In this document: positions 50,884-59,784 of the stretch, piece by piece
Numbering within the stretch: the stretch's first letter is position 1
Layout: each line of letters starts with the position of its first letter
Assembly (NCBI RefSeq): GCF_006704125.1
Contig: NZ_VIGH01000009.1
Location: 218,774 to 282,773 of the forward strand
DNA length: 64,000 nt
Direction of reading: 5' to 3'
From: Rhodococcus spelaei
GTDB lineage: Bacteria; Actinomycetota; Actinomycetes; Mycobacteriales; Mycobacteriaceae
Translations under genes and position numbers: made by a program
Notes under the pieces: model-generated
Database searches by the model: none
Seen by the model: only the letters and a program-made list of their open reading frames with translations
Told to the model about the DNA's origin: nothing

Positions 50884-51906
50884 CTACGGCGCGTCCACCC
50901 GCCCGTCCGGGTGCTTGGCGAACCGGCTGGCGTCGGCCGCGTGCACCGGACCGTCCGAAGGCCACGGCCAGCCCCCGAACCGGGTGCGGCGGTAGTCGTC
51001 GAAGGCCTGCTCGAGCCCGGCCTGGTCGTTGAGGACGAAGGGTCCGTGCTGCGCCACGGGTTCGCCGATCGGCCGCCCCTGCAGAAGCAGGATCTTGATG
51101 CCGACGTCGCCCGCGGTCAGCGTCACCGGTGCGGTGGCGTCGACGAGCGCGCCCGACCCGGTGTCGACGCGGGTCTCGCCGATCCGCACCGACGAACCCT
51201 CGTACACGTACAGCACCCGGTGTGTGTCGGGTCCGGACGCGGCGGGGAGGTCGATCCGCGCGCCGGGTGCCAGGTCGAGGTGCCAGATCGCCAGGTCTGA
51301 GTTCGCCTCCGAGGCCCACGACTCGGGTGGGGGAGCGAGCGGGTCGACGCCGTCGAGACGTCCGGCGATCACGGTCACCTCGGTGGCCCGGCCTGCCTCG
51401 TCGGTGCGGGTCACACGCGGGGTCTGCTCGTTCCAGAACATGGAGAAGTGCGGGTCGGCGGTCTTCGACGCGGCCGGCAGGTTCAACCAGATCTGGAACA
51501 GCTCGAGCGGATTGGGGCGGTCCTGGTTCAGGAGCGGGAACATCTCCGAGTGCGAGACGCCGCGGCCGGTGGTCAACCACTGGGTGTCGCCGTCGCCGTA
51601 CCGGGCGGTGGCGCCCATGGAGTCGGCGTGGTCGACGCTGCCCTGTCGCACGTGGGTGACGGTTTCGAAGCCGCGGTGCGGATGCTGGGGGAAGCCCGGG
51701 ACGGTGTGTCCGTGGTACATGTTCCAGCCCGCGGGATTGCCGAAGTCCTGGCCGAGGGGCCGTCCGTCGAGTGAGGCATTCGGCCCGAGGTCGGCGGTCG
51801 CCTCCGGGTACTGGTCGTGGTGGTAGGCGACGAACAGGAAGGGATCGACGGCCTGCCAGGGCGTACCGAGGCGGAATTGCTGGAGGACGGGATCGGAGGT
51901 CGGCAC
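50884..51906 (-). CDS. Pirin family protein
   Basis: A 340-residue bicupin of the pirin family, some of which are quercetinase-like dioxygenases or regulators. The N-terminal metal site is intact: PQHPHRGFETVTHV gives two His, and the HSE in GVSHSEMFPL gives the third His and Glu. Preceded on the same strand by a FadR-type regulator with a 3-bp gap, so both are one transcript. Substrate unknown. Confidence 0.9.
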   Translation of the reverse strand: MPTSDPVLQQFRLGTPWQAVDPFLFVAYHHDQYPEATADLGPNASLDGRPLGQDFGNPAGWNMYHGHTVPGFPQHPHRGFETVTHVRQGSVDHADSMGATARYGDGDTQWLTTGRGVSHSEMFPLLNQDRPNPLELFQIWLNLPAASKTADPHFSMFWNEQTPRVTRTDEAGRATEVTVIAGRLDGVDPLAPPPESWASEANSDLAIWHLDLAPGARIDLPAASGPDTHRVLYVYEGSSVRIGETRVDTGSGALVDATAPVTLTAGDVGIKILLLQGRPIGEPVAQHGPFVLNDQAGLEQAFDDYRRTRFGGWPWPSDGPVHAADASRFAKHPDGRVDAP

Positions 51907-51909
51907 GGG

Positions 51910-52623
51910 TCAGCCCTCGGCGCGCTTCTCGATGAGTTCGGTGAGGAACAGGCGCGCGACCGTCGCGGCGCGCTCGCCGTCGCCGTCGACCACGGCCTGC
52001 ACGAGTTCGGCGTGCTCGGCCTCGTAGGAGTGCGGGGGGTCGACCGGCTGTTCCGTGATGGTTGCCGTGATTGCGGGCAGCAGGGAATCGTAGAACTCGA
52101 GGTAGACCTCGTTGTGGCTGGCGGCGACGATCGCCCGGTGCAGGGCCACGTCGGCCGCCACCGCGGCCGCAGTGTCGTTCTCGGTGGCGTCGTCTGCGTT
52201 GCGCCACAACAGGTTCCGCGTTTCGAGGAGTCGGCGCAGGTTCTCGATGTCGGCGGAGTCGCGTCGACGGGCGGCGAGGGCGGCGGCGGTGACGTCGAGG
52301 GTCTGGCGCAGTTCGAGGACGTCCCGGGCGTGAGCCGAGGCGAAGTACTTCGCCAGCGTGCCGCACAGGTCACTGGTGGCGATCACATACGTGCCCGACC
52401 CCTGCCTGCGCTCGAGCATTCCGGCGTGCACCAGTGCCTGCACGGCCTCGCGGACGGTGTTGCGTCCGGTTCCGGTCAGCTCGGCGAGCTCGGGTTCGGT
52501 GGGGATCCGCTCGCCGACGGGCCACCTCCCGGCCGCGATCTCGGCGCGGAGTTGGTCCGTGACCTGGGCGATGAGACTGGTTCGGCGTACGGGTTGCACG
52601 AACCGCATCATAGTCGGTTGCAT
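51910..52623 (-). CDS. FadR-subfamily GntR regulator
   Basis: A 237-residue GntR/FCD regulator. The N-terminal winged helix has LRAEIAAGRWPVGERIPTEPELAELTGTGRNTVREAVQALVHAGML; the helical FCD domain has LELRQTLDVTAAALAARR and ADVALHRAIVAAS with Asp/His metal positions. ATG 52623 or the later ATG 52611 could be the start. It diverges from the CynX-like gene by about 70 bp and heads the pirin gene. Short TCATCC direct repeats in the gap may be its site. Confidence 0.9.
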   Translation of the reverse strand: MQPTMMRFVQPVRRTSLIAQVTDQLRAEIAAGRWPVGERIPTEPELAELTGTGRNTVREAVQALVHAGMLERRQGSGTYVIATSDLCGTLAKYFASAHARDVLELRQTLDVTAAALAARRRDSADIENLRRLLETRNLLWRNADDATENDTAAAVAADVALHRAIVAASHNEVYLEFYDSLLPAITATITEQPVDPPHSYEAEHAELVQAVVDGDGERAATVARLFLTELIEKRAEG

Positions 52624-52691
52624 CGGATCATCCAGTCATCCTATGATTTCTCGGTCCGGAGTCGGGCGAAATTCGAGAGTGCGCGAGGTGA

Positions 52692-53954
52692 ATGGTGACG
52701 GTACAGACGGCCCGACCGCAGGACCAGGGGATGTCGCGGCGCTCGCTCGCGGCGGGTCGGCTGATCGTCCTCGTCGCCATCGTGCTGTCCGCGCTCACGC
52801 TCCGGACGGCGGTCACCTCCATCACCCCGCTGCTCGACGAGATCGGCGCGGAGATCGGCTTCAACTCGACCGTGACCGGGGTCTTCGGCATGCTGCCGAC
52901 GGCGATGTTCGCGGTGTTCGGCATCCTCACCCCGCGATTCGCGCTGCGTTTCGGGCTGGAGCGGGTGGCGCTGGCGGCGATGGTGATGACCGCGATCGGC
53001 ATCGCAACCCGCTCGGCCATGTCCGGCACGCTCGGGCTGCTGCTGTTCTCGGCGCTGGCGCTCGGCGGCATGGGTATCGGCAACGTGGTGATCCCGCCGC
53101 TGGTCAAGCGCTACTTCTCGGACCGGTTGGCCGTGGTGAGCACCGTGTACATCACGTGCGTCCAGATCGGAACCATGCTGCCGGCGCTGGTCGCGGTGCC
53201 GCTCGCCGACGCCTTCGGCTGGCGGACCTCGCTCGGGGTCTGGGCGTTGTTGCCCGTCGCTGCCGCACTTCCGTGGATCGGGGTGATCGCCAGTCGCCGC
53301 GGTCGGGACCGGTCCGATGTCACCGCGGAGGAGACCGCCGCATCGGGCGAGCCCGTCGGGCAGGCCTGGCGGTCGCCGGTCGCCTGGGGCATGGCGGGCA
53401 TGTTCGGCATGACGTCGCTGATCACCTATTCGATGTTCACCTGGATTCCCAAGATCCTCACCGAGGCCGGGGCCAGCACCGGGTTCGGTGGCACGATGGT
53501 CGCGCTGTTCTCCGCCGTCGGGTTCATCGCCGCGATCGGCGCGCCCTCACTGTGCACCCGGATCGCGAACCCGTTCCCGGTGGTGCTCGGCTGCGTGGTC
53601 TGCTACCTGGTCGGGTTCGGCGGGCTGCTGTTCGCCCCGATGGCCGCGCCGGTCGCCTGGATCATCGCGATCGGGCTCGGCCCGAGCACGTTCCCGATGT
53701 CCCTGACCCTGATCAACCTGCGCACCAGGACCGGCGCGGGCTCGGCGGCGCTGTCCGGCTTCACCCAGGGCCTCGGCTACGCGGTGGCCTGCATCGGACC
53801 GCTGCTCTTCGGCGTGCTGCACGACGCGACTGACGGGTGGACCTGGCCGTTCGCGCTCCTGCTGGTTGCCGTGGCGGTGATGACCGTCGGCGCCTACCAG
53901 GCCTGCAAACCCCGCTACCTCGAGGATTCCTGGGGCGCGCGTCACACCGGGTAA
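52692..53954 (+). CDS. MFS transporter, CynX/NimT-like
   Basis: A 420-residue, 12-span major facilitator related to CynX (cyanate) and YeaN/NimT-like exporters: VLSALTLRTAVTSITPLLDEIG opens the family, with AMVMTAIGIATRS and KRYFSDRLAVVSTVYI in the first half. A central charged loop (SRRGRDRSDVTAEE) splits the halves. The divergent FadR-type gene probably regulates it. Substrate not determinable from sequence; small nitrogen compounds are plausible given the nitrate genes next to it. Confidence 0.85.
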   Translation: MVTVQTARPQDQGMSRRSLAAGRLIVLVAIVLSALTLRTAVTSITPLLDEIGAEIGFNSTVTGVFGMLPTAMFAVFGILTPRFALRFGLERVALAAMVMTAIGIATRSAMSGTLGLLLFSALALGGMGIGNVVIPPLVKRYFSDRLAVVSTVYITCVQIGTMLPALVAVPLADAFGWRTSLGVWALLPVAAALPWIGVIASRRGRDRSDVTAEETAASGEPVGQAWRSPVAWGMAGMFGMTSLITYSMFTWIPKILTEAGASTGFGGTMVALFSAVGFIAAIGAPSLCTRIANPFPVVLGCVVCYLVGFGGLLFAPMAAPVAWIIAIGLGPSTFPMSLTLINLRTRTGAGSAALSGFTQGLGYAVACIGPLLFGVLHDATDGWTWPFALLLVAVAVMTVGAYQACKPRYLEDSWGARHTG

Positions 53955-53957
53955 CAC

Positions 53958-53997
53958 GGCGTTTACCTGGGCAAACGCCCTCACCGACCCGGGTCGG
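53958..53997. promoter_or_regulatory. Inverted repeats in the narK upstream region
   Basis: GGCGTTT (53958-53964), 8 bp, AAACGCC (53973-53979) is a perfect 7-bp inverted repeat just after the transporter stop, and its minus strand holds GCCCAGGTAA (53972-53963). It is followed by a 14-bp perfect palindrome CCGACCCGGGTCGG (53984-53997). There is no T-run, so it may be an operator of the nitrate module or a weak terminator. Confidence 0.5.
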
Positions 53998-54038
53998 CGA
54001 TGGTGAGCGCAAGTTCACTGCAGGGTCACTGACCGCAG

Positions 54039-54063
54039 CGCCCAGGCAACATCCGACTCGTAG
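54039..54063 (+). promoter_or_regulatory. Nitrate-module element upstream of narK
   Basis: A 25-bp stretch beginning CGCCCAGGCAACA and ending CGTAG matches the stretch at 58105-58129 upstream of nirD in 20 of 25 positions, at nearly the same distance from the start codon (31 and 30 bp). TAGTTT (54061-54066) could be the narK -10. It is a probable binding site for NnaR or GlnR over the core promoter. Confidence 0.6.
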
Positions 54064-54094
54064 TTTTGGGTTTCCCACACAACGAGGAGGCCCG

Positions 54095-55522
54095 GTGACC
54101 ACACGTTCGGACGACGCCACGGCAGTAGCCGGCGCAGCCGAGGCAACCGCCTCGCCGCGCCCGCACTACATCGAGCACTGGGACGCGGAGGACGTGGCGG
54201 CCTGGGAGGCCGGCGGCAAGCAGATCGCGCGGCGCAACCTGATCTGGTCGGTCATCGCAGAGCACGTCGGTTTCTCGGTGTGGTCGATCTGGTCGGTGAT
54301 GGTGCTGTTCATGCCGGTCGGGGTCTACGGCATCGACGCTGGTGGCAAGTTCTTCCTCGTTGCGGTCCCGACCCTGGTCGGTGCCATCTTGCGGATCCCG
54401 TACACCGTGGCCACCGCACGATTCGGCGGGCGCAACTGGACCGTCTTCAGCGCCCTGGTGCTGTTCGTGCCGCTGCTGGCGACGCTCTACCTGATGCTCA
54501 ACCCCGGCTTCTCCTACACCACGTTCCTGCTGGTGGCGGCGCTGGCGGGTGTCGGCGGCGGCAACTTCGCGTCGTCGATGACCAACATCAACGCCTTCTA
54601 CCCGCAACGACTCAAGGGCTGGGCGCTCGGCCTGAACGCGGGCGGCGGCAACATCGGCGTCCCGGTGATCCAGCTTGTCGGCCTGCTCGTCATCGCGACC
54701 GCCGGCAACACCAAGGCCTGGATCGTCTGCGCCGTCTACCTCGTCCTCGTCGGCGCCGCGGCAGTCGGCGCGTCGTTGTTCATGGACAACCTCGGCAACC
54801 AGAAGGCCGACCTACGGGCCATGGGCGCGGCCCTGAAGTACCGCGACTCCTGGGTCATCGCCTTCCTGTACATCGGTACGTTCGGCTCCTTCATCGGGTA
54901 CAGCTTCGCGTTCGGTCAGGTCATGCAGATCAACTACCTCGCCGGCGGCGACACCCCGGTGCAGGCGGCGCTGCACACCGCGCAGATCGCCTTCATCGGC
55001 CCGCTGCTCGGTTCGATCGCGCGTCCGATCGGCGGCAAGCTCGCCGACCGCATCGGCGGCGGCAAGATCACCCTGTACACCTTCGTGGCGATGGCCTTGG
55101 CGGCGGCGGTGCTGGTCACCGCGAGCACCAACGGTTCGACGACCGCGCTGGTGCTCGGGTTCACCGCCCTGTTCCTGCTCTCGGGCCTCGGCAACGGCTC
55201 GGTCTACAAGATCATCCCGTCCATCTTCGAGGCCAAGGCGCAAGGCATGGACGAGCTCGGTGCGTCCGAGAAGGCGGCCTGGTCGCGCAGCATGTCCGGT
55301 GCCCTGATCGGGTTCGCGGGCGCAATCGGTGGTCTCGGCGGCGTCGGCATCAACCTGGTGCTCCGCGCCTCCTACAACAGCCCCGCGAAGTCGGCGACGA
55401 TGGCCTTCTGGATCTTCCTCGCCTTCTACCTGGTGTGCGTGGTGGTGACCTGGGCGGTGTTCCTGCGCCGTCCGGCCGAGCGCGGCGTCGCCGACGACAG
55501 CCAGACATCCGTGCTGGCCTGA
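54095..55522 (+). CDS. narK: NarK-type nitrate/nitrite transporter
   Basis: A 475-residue, 12-span MFS transporter of the NNP family that imports nitrate or exchanges it for nitrite. The nitrate-signature stretch GGGNFASSMTNINAFYP then GWALGLNAGGGNIGVPVIQ lies in TM5, and GNGSVYKIIPSIFE with LIGFAGAIGGLGGVGINLVL is the TM10-11 counterpart. Cytosolic N-terminus YIEHWDAEDVAAWEAGG is usual for the actinobacterial NarK3/NasA group. GTG 54095 follows GAGGAGG by 4 nt. Next gene nirB is 53 bp away. Confidence 0.95.
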   Translation: MTTRSDDATAVAGAAEATASPRPHYIEHWDAEDVAAWEAGGKQIARRNLIWSVIAEHVGFSVWSIWSVMVLFMPVGVYGIDAGGKFFLVAVPTLVGAILRIPYTVATARFGGRNWTVFSALVLFVPLLATLYLMLNPGFSYTTFLLVAALAGVGGGNFASSMTNINAFYPQRLKGWALGLNAGGGNIGVPVIQLVGLLVIATAGNTKAWIVCAVYLVLVGAAAVGASLFMDNLGNQKADLRAMGAALKYRDSWVIAFLYIGTFGSFIGYSFAFGQVMQINYLAGGDTPVQAALHTAQIAFIGPLLGSIARPIGGKLADRIGGGKITLYTFVAMALAAAVLVTASTNGSTTALVLGFTALFLLSGLGNGSVYKIIPSIFEAKAQGMDELGASEKAAWSRSMSGALIGFAGAIGGLGGVGINLVLRASYNSPAKSATMAFWIFLAFYLVCVVVTWAVFLRRPAERGVADDSQTSVLA

Positions 55523-55575
55523 ACTGCAGTCCAGAACAACGGCATTCGAATGATCTATCGAGGAAGAGGCGCGGC

Positions 55576-58071
55576 ATGAGCGACAAGTCGGTAGTGGTCG
55601 TGGGCCACGGAATGGTCGGACACCGGTTCGTCGAGGCGCTGCGGGCGCGCGACGAGGCGGGCGCGTGGCGGGTCACCGTCCTGTGCGAGGAGGCGCTGCC
55701 CGCCTACGACCGGGTGGGACTGTCCTCGTACGTCGGTTCCTGGGACGCAAAGGAACTCGCCCTCGCGGGTAATGACTACGCCGGTGACTCCCTGGTCGAC
55801 CTGCGCACCGGCATCCGTGCCGAGAGCATCGACCGCGCCGGACGCACCGTCACCACGTCGGCAGGCGAGAGCCTCGACTACGACGCCCTGGTGATGGCGA
55901 CGGGCTCGTACGCCTTCGTGCCGCCGGTCCCCGGACACGACCGCCCCGAGTGCTTCGTCTACCGGACGCTCGACGACCTCGACGGCATCCGGGCCCGCGC
56001 CGAGGCGGCCGGTCCCGGCGCTGTCGGCGTCGTGGTCGGCGGCGGCCTGCTCGGCCTCGAGGCGGCGAACGCCCTGCGGCTCATGGGGATGACCCCGCAC
56101 GTGGTGGAGTTCGCGCCGCGCCTGATGCCGCTTCAGGTCGACGAGGGCGGTGGCGCGCTGCTCGCCCGGCTGGTCACCGAACTCGGCGTCACCGTGCACG
56201 CGGGCGTCGGAACCGCCGGCATCACCGAGGGCCCCGACGGCGTGACCGTCGAACTCTCGGACGGCTCGGTCATCGAGGCGGCGCTGCTGGTGTTCTCGGC
56301 GGGCGTGCGACCGCAGGACCAGTTGGCTCGCGACGCCGGCCTGGAGGTCGGCCAGCGCGGCGGCATCGTCACCGACCTCGGTTGCCGCACTTCGGACGAG
56401 GCGATCTACGCGGTCGGCGAGTGCGCCGCGGTGGAGGGCACCTGCTACGGACTGGTCGCGCCCGGCTACACGACAGCGGAGATCGTCGCGGACCGGTTGC
56501 TCGGTGGCGCCGCCGAGTTCCCCGGCGCGGACCTGTCCACCAAGCTCAAGTTGATGGGCGTGGACGTCGCCAGTTTCGGTGACGCGCACGCGACGACGCC
56601 CGGCGCGCTCGAGGTGGTGCTCTCCGACGCGGCCAAGGGGACCTACGCCAAGCTGGTCGTCTCGGACGACGCCAAGATCCTGCTCGGCGGCATCCTGGTC
56701 GGCGACGCGACGCCGTACGCCTCGCTGCGCCCCCTGGTCGGCCGCGAGCTGCCGGGCGATCCCGCCACCCTGATCTCGCCGGCGGGGGAGAAGCCGGGGG
56801 TCGGGTCGCTGCCCGACGACGCCGAGGTGTGCTCGTGCAACGGCGTCACCAAGGGCACGATCTGCGGCGCCATCGCCGACGGCGCGTGCGACATCGCGTC
56901 GGTCAAGTCCTGCACCAACGCCGGAACCACGTGCGGCGGTTGCCTGCCCACGATCAAGCAGTTGCTCGCGTCGTCCGGTGTGGTGATGAGCAAGGCCCTG
57001 TGCGAGCACTTCGAGCAGTCCCGCGCCGAGCTGTTCGAGATCATCCGGGCGACCGGCACCCGCACGTTCTCCGCGCTGATCACCAAGTACGGCAAGGGCA
57101 CCGGCTGCGACATCTGCAAGCCGGTGGTGGCCTCGATCCTCGCCTCGACCGACTCCGATCACATCCTGCACCGCCAGCAGGCCTCGCTGCAGGACACCAA
57201 CGACCACTTCCTGGCCAACATCCAGAAGAACGGCACCTACTCGGTGGTGCCGCGGATGCCGGGCGGCGAGTGCACCCCGGAGCAGCTGATCGTGATCGGC
57301 GAGGTGGCACGCGATTTCGGTCTCTACACCAAGGTCACCGGCGGCCAACGGATCGATCTGTTCGGCGCCCGCGTCGAACAGCTCCCCGCGATCTGGAAGC
57401 GACTGGTCGACGCGGGCATGGAATCCGGTCAGGCGTACGGCAAGTCGCTGCGCACGGTGAAGAGCTGCGTCGGGTCCACCTGGTGCCGCTACGGCGTCCA
57501 GGACTCCGTCGGCATGGCCGTGGGACTCGAGAACCGTTACCGCGGACTGCGTTCCCCGCACAAGATCAAGTTCGGCGTCTCCGGGTGCGCGCGTGAGTGT
57601 GCGGAGGCCCGGGGCAAGGACGTCGGCGTCATCGCGACCGAGCACGGTTGGAACCTGTACGTCGGTGGCAACGGCGGACAGTCGCCCAAGCACGCGCAGT
57701 TGCTGGCCGGCGGTCTGGACGACGAGACGCTCGTCCGCTACATCGACCGGTACCTGATGTTCTACATCCGCACCGCGGACCGGCTGCAGCGCACCGCGCC
57801 GTGGGTGGAGGCGATGGAGGGTGGACTCGACCACCTCAAGGAGGTGGTCTGCGAGGACAGCCTCGGCATCGCGGACGAGCTCGAGTCGGAGATGGCCAAG
57901 CACGTGGAGGGTTACCAGGACGAGTGGGCGGGCGTGCTGGAGGACCCCGAGAAGCTCTCGCGGTTCGTCTCGTTCGTCAACGCCCCGGAGGAGGCCGACC
58001 CGACCGTGGTGTTCGACGAGTCCGGTGCCCGCAAGGTTCCGGTCCTGATGGGCATGCCGACTGTGCGGTAG
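55576..58071 (+). CDS. nirB: NADH-dependent assimilatory nitrite reductase, large subunit NirB
   Basis: Reduces nitrite to ammonium in the cytosol. The 831-residue protein has: FAD/NAD domain (VVVVGHGMVGHRFVEAL; VVVGGGLLGLEAANAL), a BFD-like [2Fe-2S] domain with Cys419-x-Cys421 and Cys453-x2-Cys456, the ferredoxin-like half of the sulfite reductase fold, and the [4Fe-4S]-siroheme site with C631-x5-C637 and C671-x3-C675. Length is normal. ATG 55576 has GAGGAAGAGG upstream. nirD follows after 88 bp with its own control element. Confidence 0.97.
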   Translation: MSDKSVVVVGHGMVGHRFVEALRARDEAGAWRVTVLCEEALPAYDRVGLSSYVGSWDAKELALAGNDYAGDSLVDLRTGIRAESIDRAGRTVTTSAGESLDYDALVMATGSYAFVPPVPGHDRPECFVYRTLDDLDGIRARAEAAGPGAVGVVVGGGLLGLEAANALRLMGMTPHVVEFAPRLMPLQVDEGGGALLARLVTELGVTVHAGVGTAGITEGPDGVTVELSDGSVIEAALLVFSAGVRPQDQLARDAGLEVGQRGGIVTDLGCRTSDEAIYAVGECAAVEGTCYGLVAPGYTTAEIVADRLLGGAAEFPGADLSTKLKLMGVDVASFGDAHATTPGALEVVLSDAAKGTYAKLVVSDDAKILLGGILVGDATPYASLRPLVGRELPGDPATLISPAGEKPGVGSLPDDAEVCSCNGVTKGTICGAIADGACDIASVKSCTNAGTTCGGCLPTIKQLLASSGVVMSKALCEHFEQSRAELFEIIRATGTRTFSALITKYGKGTGCDICKPVVASILASTDSDHILHRQQASLQDTNDHFLANIQKNGTYSVVPRMPGGECTPEQLIVIGEVARDFGLYTKVTGGQRIDLFGARVEQLPAIWKRLVDAGMESGQAYGKSLRTVKSCVGSTWCRYGVQDSVGMAVGLENRYRGLRSPHKIKFGVSGCARECAEARGKDVGVIATEHGWNLYVGGNGGQSPKHAQLLAGGLDDETLVRYIDRYLMFYIRTADRLQRTAPWVEAMEGGLDHLKEVVCEDSLGIADELESEMAKHVEGYQDEWAGVLEDPEKLSRFVSFVNAPEEADPTVVFDESGARKVPVLMGMPTVR

Positions 58072-58104
58072 CGGCCTGCTTACGCTCCGGGAATCGTGCC
58101 TTAA

Positions 58105-58129
58105 CGCCCAGGTAACACCGGAAACGTAG
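58105..58129 (+). promoter_or_regulatory. Nitrate-module element upstream of nirD
   Basis: CGCCCAGGTAACACCGGAAA then CGTAG matches the narK upstream element in 20 of 25 positions. It contains TTAAC-N6-GTAAC (58101-58116), the AC-N9-AC pattern of a GlnR half box. It suggests nirD and downstream genes can be transcribed apart from nirB. Confidence 0.6.
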
Positions 58130-58159
58130 AAAGTAAGCCAGCACGAAGGAGGGGTCGTG

Positions 58160-58603
58160 ATGACCGTTATCGAAACGAGGGCCCACAACGTGACCGGACA
58201 CGGACGCGAGAGCGTCAACGACGGAAAGCTCGAGTGGACCTCGGCCTGCCCGCTCAGTCACCTGATCCCCGGACGGGGAGTGGCGGTGCTCATCCGCGGT
58301 GTCGAGCAGGCCGCGCTGTTCCTGCTCGAGGACGGTTCGCTCTACGCGGTCGGGAACATCGACCCGTTCGGCCGGGCCGCGGTGATGTCGCGAGGGCTGG
58401 TCGGGGACCGGGCAGGCGAACCCATCGTGGTCTCGCCCCTGCTCAAGCAGGTCTTCTCCCTCGCCGACGGCCGCTGCCTCGACGACGAGTCGGTACGGCT
58501 GCCGGTCTACGACGTGCGCGTGTGGGCCGGCGTGGTGCAGGTGCACAGCGGCTCTGCCGCGCATTCTGCCGACGGCTCCGACGCGCAGATTGCCAGCGCG
58601 TGA
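58160..58603 (+). CDS. nirD: Nitrite reductase small subunit NirD
   Basis: A 147-residue partner of NirB with a Rieske-like fold. As usual for NirD, the Rieske Cys/His ligands are missing: the loop positions read AVGNIDPFGRAAVMSRGLVG and FSLADGRCLDDES, so it carries no cluster and is structural. Start ATG 58160 lies 7 nt after AAGGAGG; the GTG one codon earlier is also possible. The TGA overlaps the GTG of the regulator gene by 4 bases. Confidence 0.95.
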   Translation: MTVIETRAHNVTGHGRESVNDGKLEWTSACPLSHLIPGRGVAVLIRGVEQAALFLLEDGSLYAVGNIDPFGRAAVMSRGLVGDRAGEPIVVSPLLKQVFSLADGRCLDDESVRLPVYDVRVWAGVVQVHSGSAAHSADGSDAQIASA

Positions 58604-59784
58604 GCGAGACGGGGGCGGTGCCCCGGATCGGTGAACCGTTGCTCGGTTTCACGGTCGGGGTGACCGCGGCCCGGCGGTCGGAGGAGTTCAGCACCCTGCT
58701 GACCCGGCGCGGGGCGACGGTCGTCGCGGCGGCCGCGATCCGGATCATTCCGCTCGTCGACGATGCGGAGTTGGAACGGGTCACCAGGGAGTTGATCGAC
58801 TCGCCCGCGGAGATCACGGTGGCCACCACCGGCATCGGCTTCCGGGGCTGGATGGAGGCCGCGGACGGCTGGGGCCTCGCCGAGGGCCTGACGTCCGCAC
58901 TGTCCGGGTCCAGGATCCTCGCGCGCGGTCCCAAGGCCAAGGGCGCCATCCGGGCGGCCGACCTCCGCGAGGAGTGGTCGCCGCCGTCGGAGTCGTCGGC
59001 CGAGGTGATCGACCACCTGCTGGCAGAGGGCGTGGAGGGCAAGCGGATCGCGGTGCAGTTGCACGGCGCCACCACCGAATGGGAACCGCTGCCCGACTTC
59101 TGCGAGGTACTGCGGCTGGCGGGTGCGGAGGTGGTTCCCGTACCGGTGTACCGGTGGACGCCGCCGGAGGACCAGACCGGCATGGATCGGATGATCGAGG
59201 CGACCGTCGGTGGTGCGCTGGACGCGGTCAGCTTCACCAGCGCGCCCGCGGTCGCGTCGATGTTGATGCGTGCCAAGGAGATCGGACTGGTCGACCCGCT
59301 GCTGCACTCGTTGCGCACTCGGGTCCTCGCGGTCTGCGTCGGACCGGTGACCGCGGCGCCGCTCGAGGCGCTCGGCGTCCCCACCACCATCCCGTCCCGG
59401 GCCCGGCTCGGGTCGCTGGCCCGGCACATCGCCGAGGAGCTCCCGCGGCGGTCGGTGCGGCTGCGGGTGGCCGGTCACGACCTGAGCGTGCGTGGCGGGT
59501 GTGTGGTCGTCGACGGCGAGGTTCGCCAGTTGGCCCCCGCCGCCATGGCATTGATGCGCACGTTGGCGCACCGGCCGGGACGAGTGGTCTCGCGCGAGGA
59601 ACTGCTGGCGGTGCTGCCCGGCGGCGGCGGAGACACCCACGCCGTGGAGACGGCGATCGCCCGCCTGCGGGCCTGCCTCGGCGCGCCGAAGATCGTGCAG
59701 ACCGTGGTCAAGCGCGGCTACCGGTTGGCCCTCGACCCGGTGGATTGCGGGGACGAGCCGGTCACGGGGAGAGACGATGACTAG
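58600..59784 (+). CDS. nnaR: HemD-domain regulator with C-terminal winged helix (NnaR type)
   Basis: A 394-residue protein: uroporphyrinogen-III-synthase-like domain (about 15-270; VGVTAARRSEEFSTLLTRRGA, SFTSAPAVASMLMRA) fused to an OmpR-type winged helix (about 295-385; MALMRTLAHRPGRVVSREELL, AIARLRACLGAPKIVQTVVKRGYRL). This layout is that of NnaR (Rv0260c), a co-activator of nitrate/nitrite genes with GlnR. HemD-type enzyme activity may be lost. It overlaps nirD by 4 bases and the chelatase by 8. It is the likely binder of the GCCCAGG elements. Confidence 0.93.
   Translation: MSETGAVPRIGEPLLGFTVGVTAARRSEEFSTLLTRRGATVVAAAAIRIIPLVDDAELERVTRELIDSPAEITVATTGIGFRGWMEAADGWGLAEGLTSALSGSRILARGPKAKGAIRAADLREEWSPPSESSAEVIDHLLAEGVEGKRIAVQLHGATTEWEPLPDFCEVLRLAGAEVVPVPVYRWTPPEDQTGMDRMIEATVGGALDAVSFTSAPAVASMLMRAKEIGLVDPLLHSLRTRVLAVCVGPVTAAPLEALGVPTTIPSRARLGSLARHIAEELPRRSVRLRVAGHDLSVRGGCVVVDGEVRQLAPAAMALMRTLAHRPGRVVSREELLAVLPGGGGDTHAVETAIARLRACLGAPKIVQTVVKRGYRLALDPVDCGDEPVTGRDDD

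Noticed and set aside
52612..52691. TCATCC repeats as the FadR-type operator
   Set aside because: Short and asymmetrical; does not match known GntR/FadR site patterns well enough for a feature of its own.
53837..54094. In-frame upstream extension of narK into the MFS gene
   Set aside because: Reads through the preceding gene and the inverted repeats; GTG 54095 has a clear ribosome site and family start.
58101..58116. Complete GlnR double box upstream of nirD
   Set aside because: Only one half (TTAAC-N6-GTAAC) fits; the second half has wrong spacing, so only the shared 25-bp element is reported.
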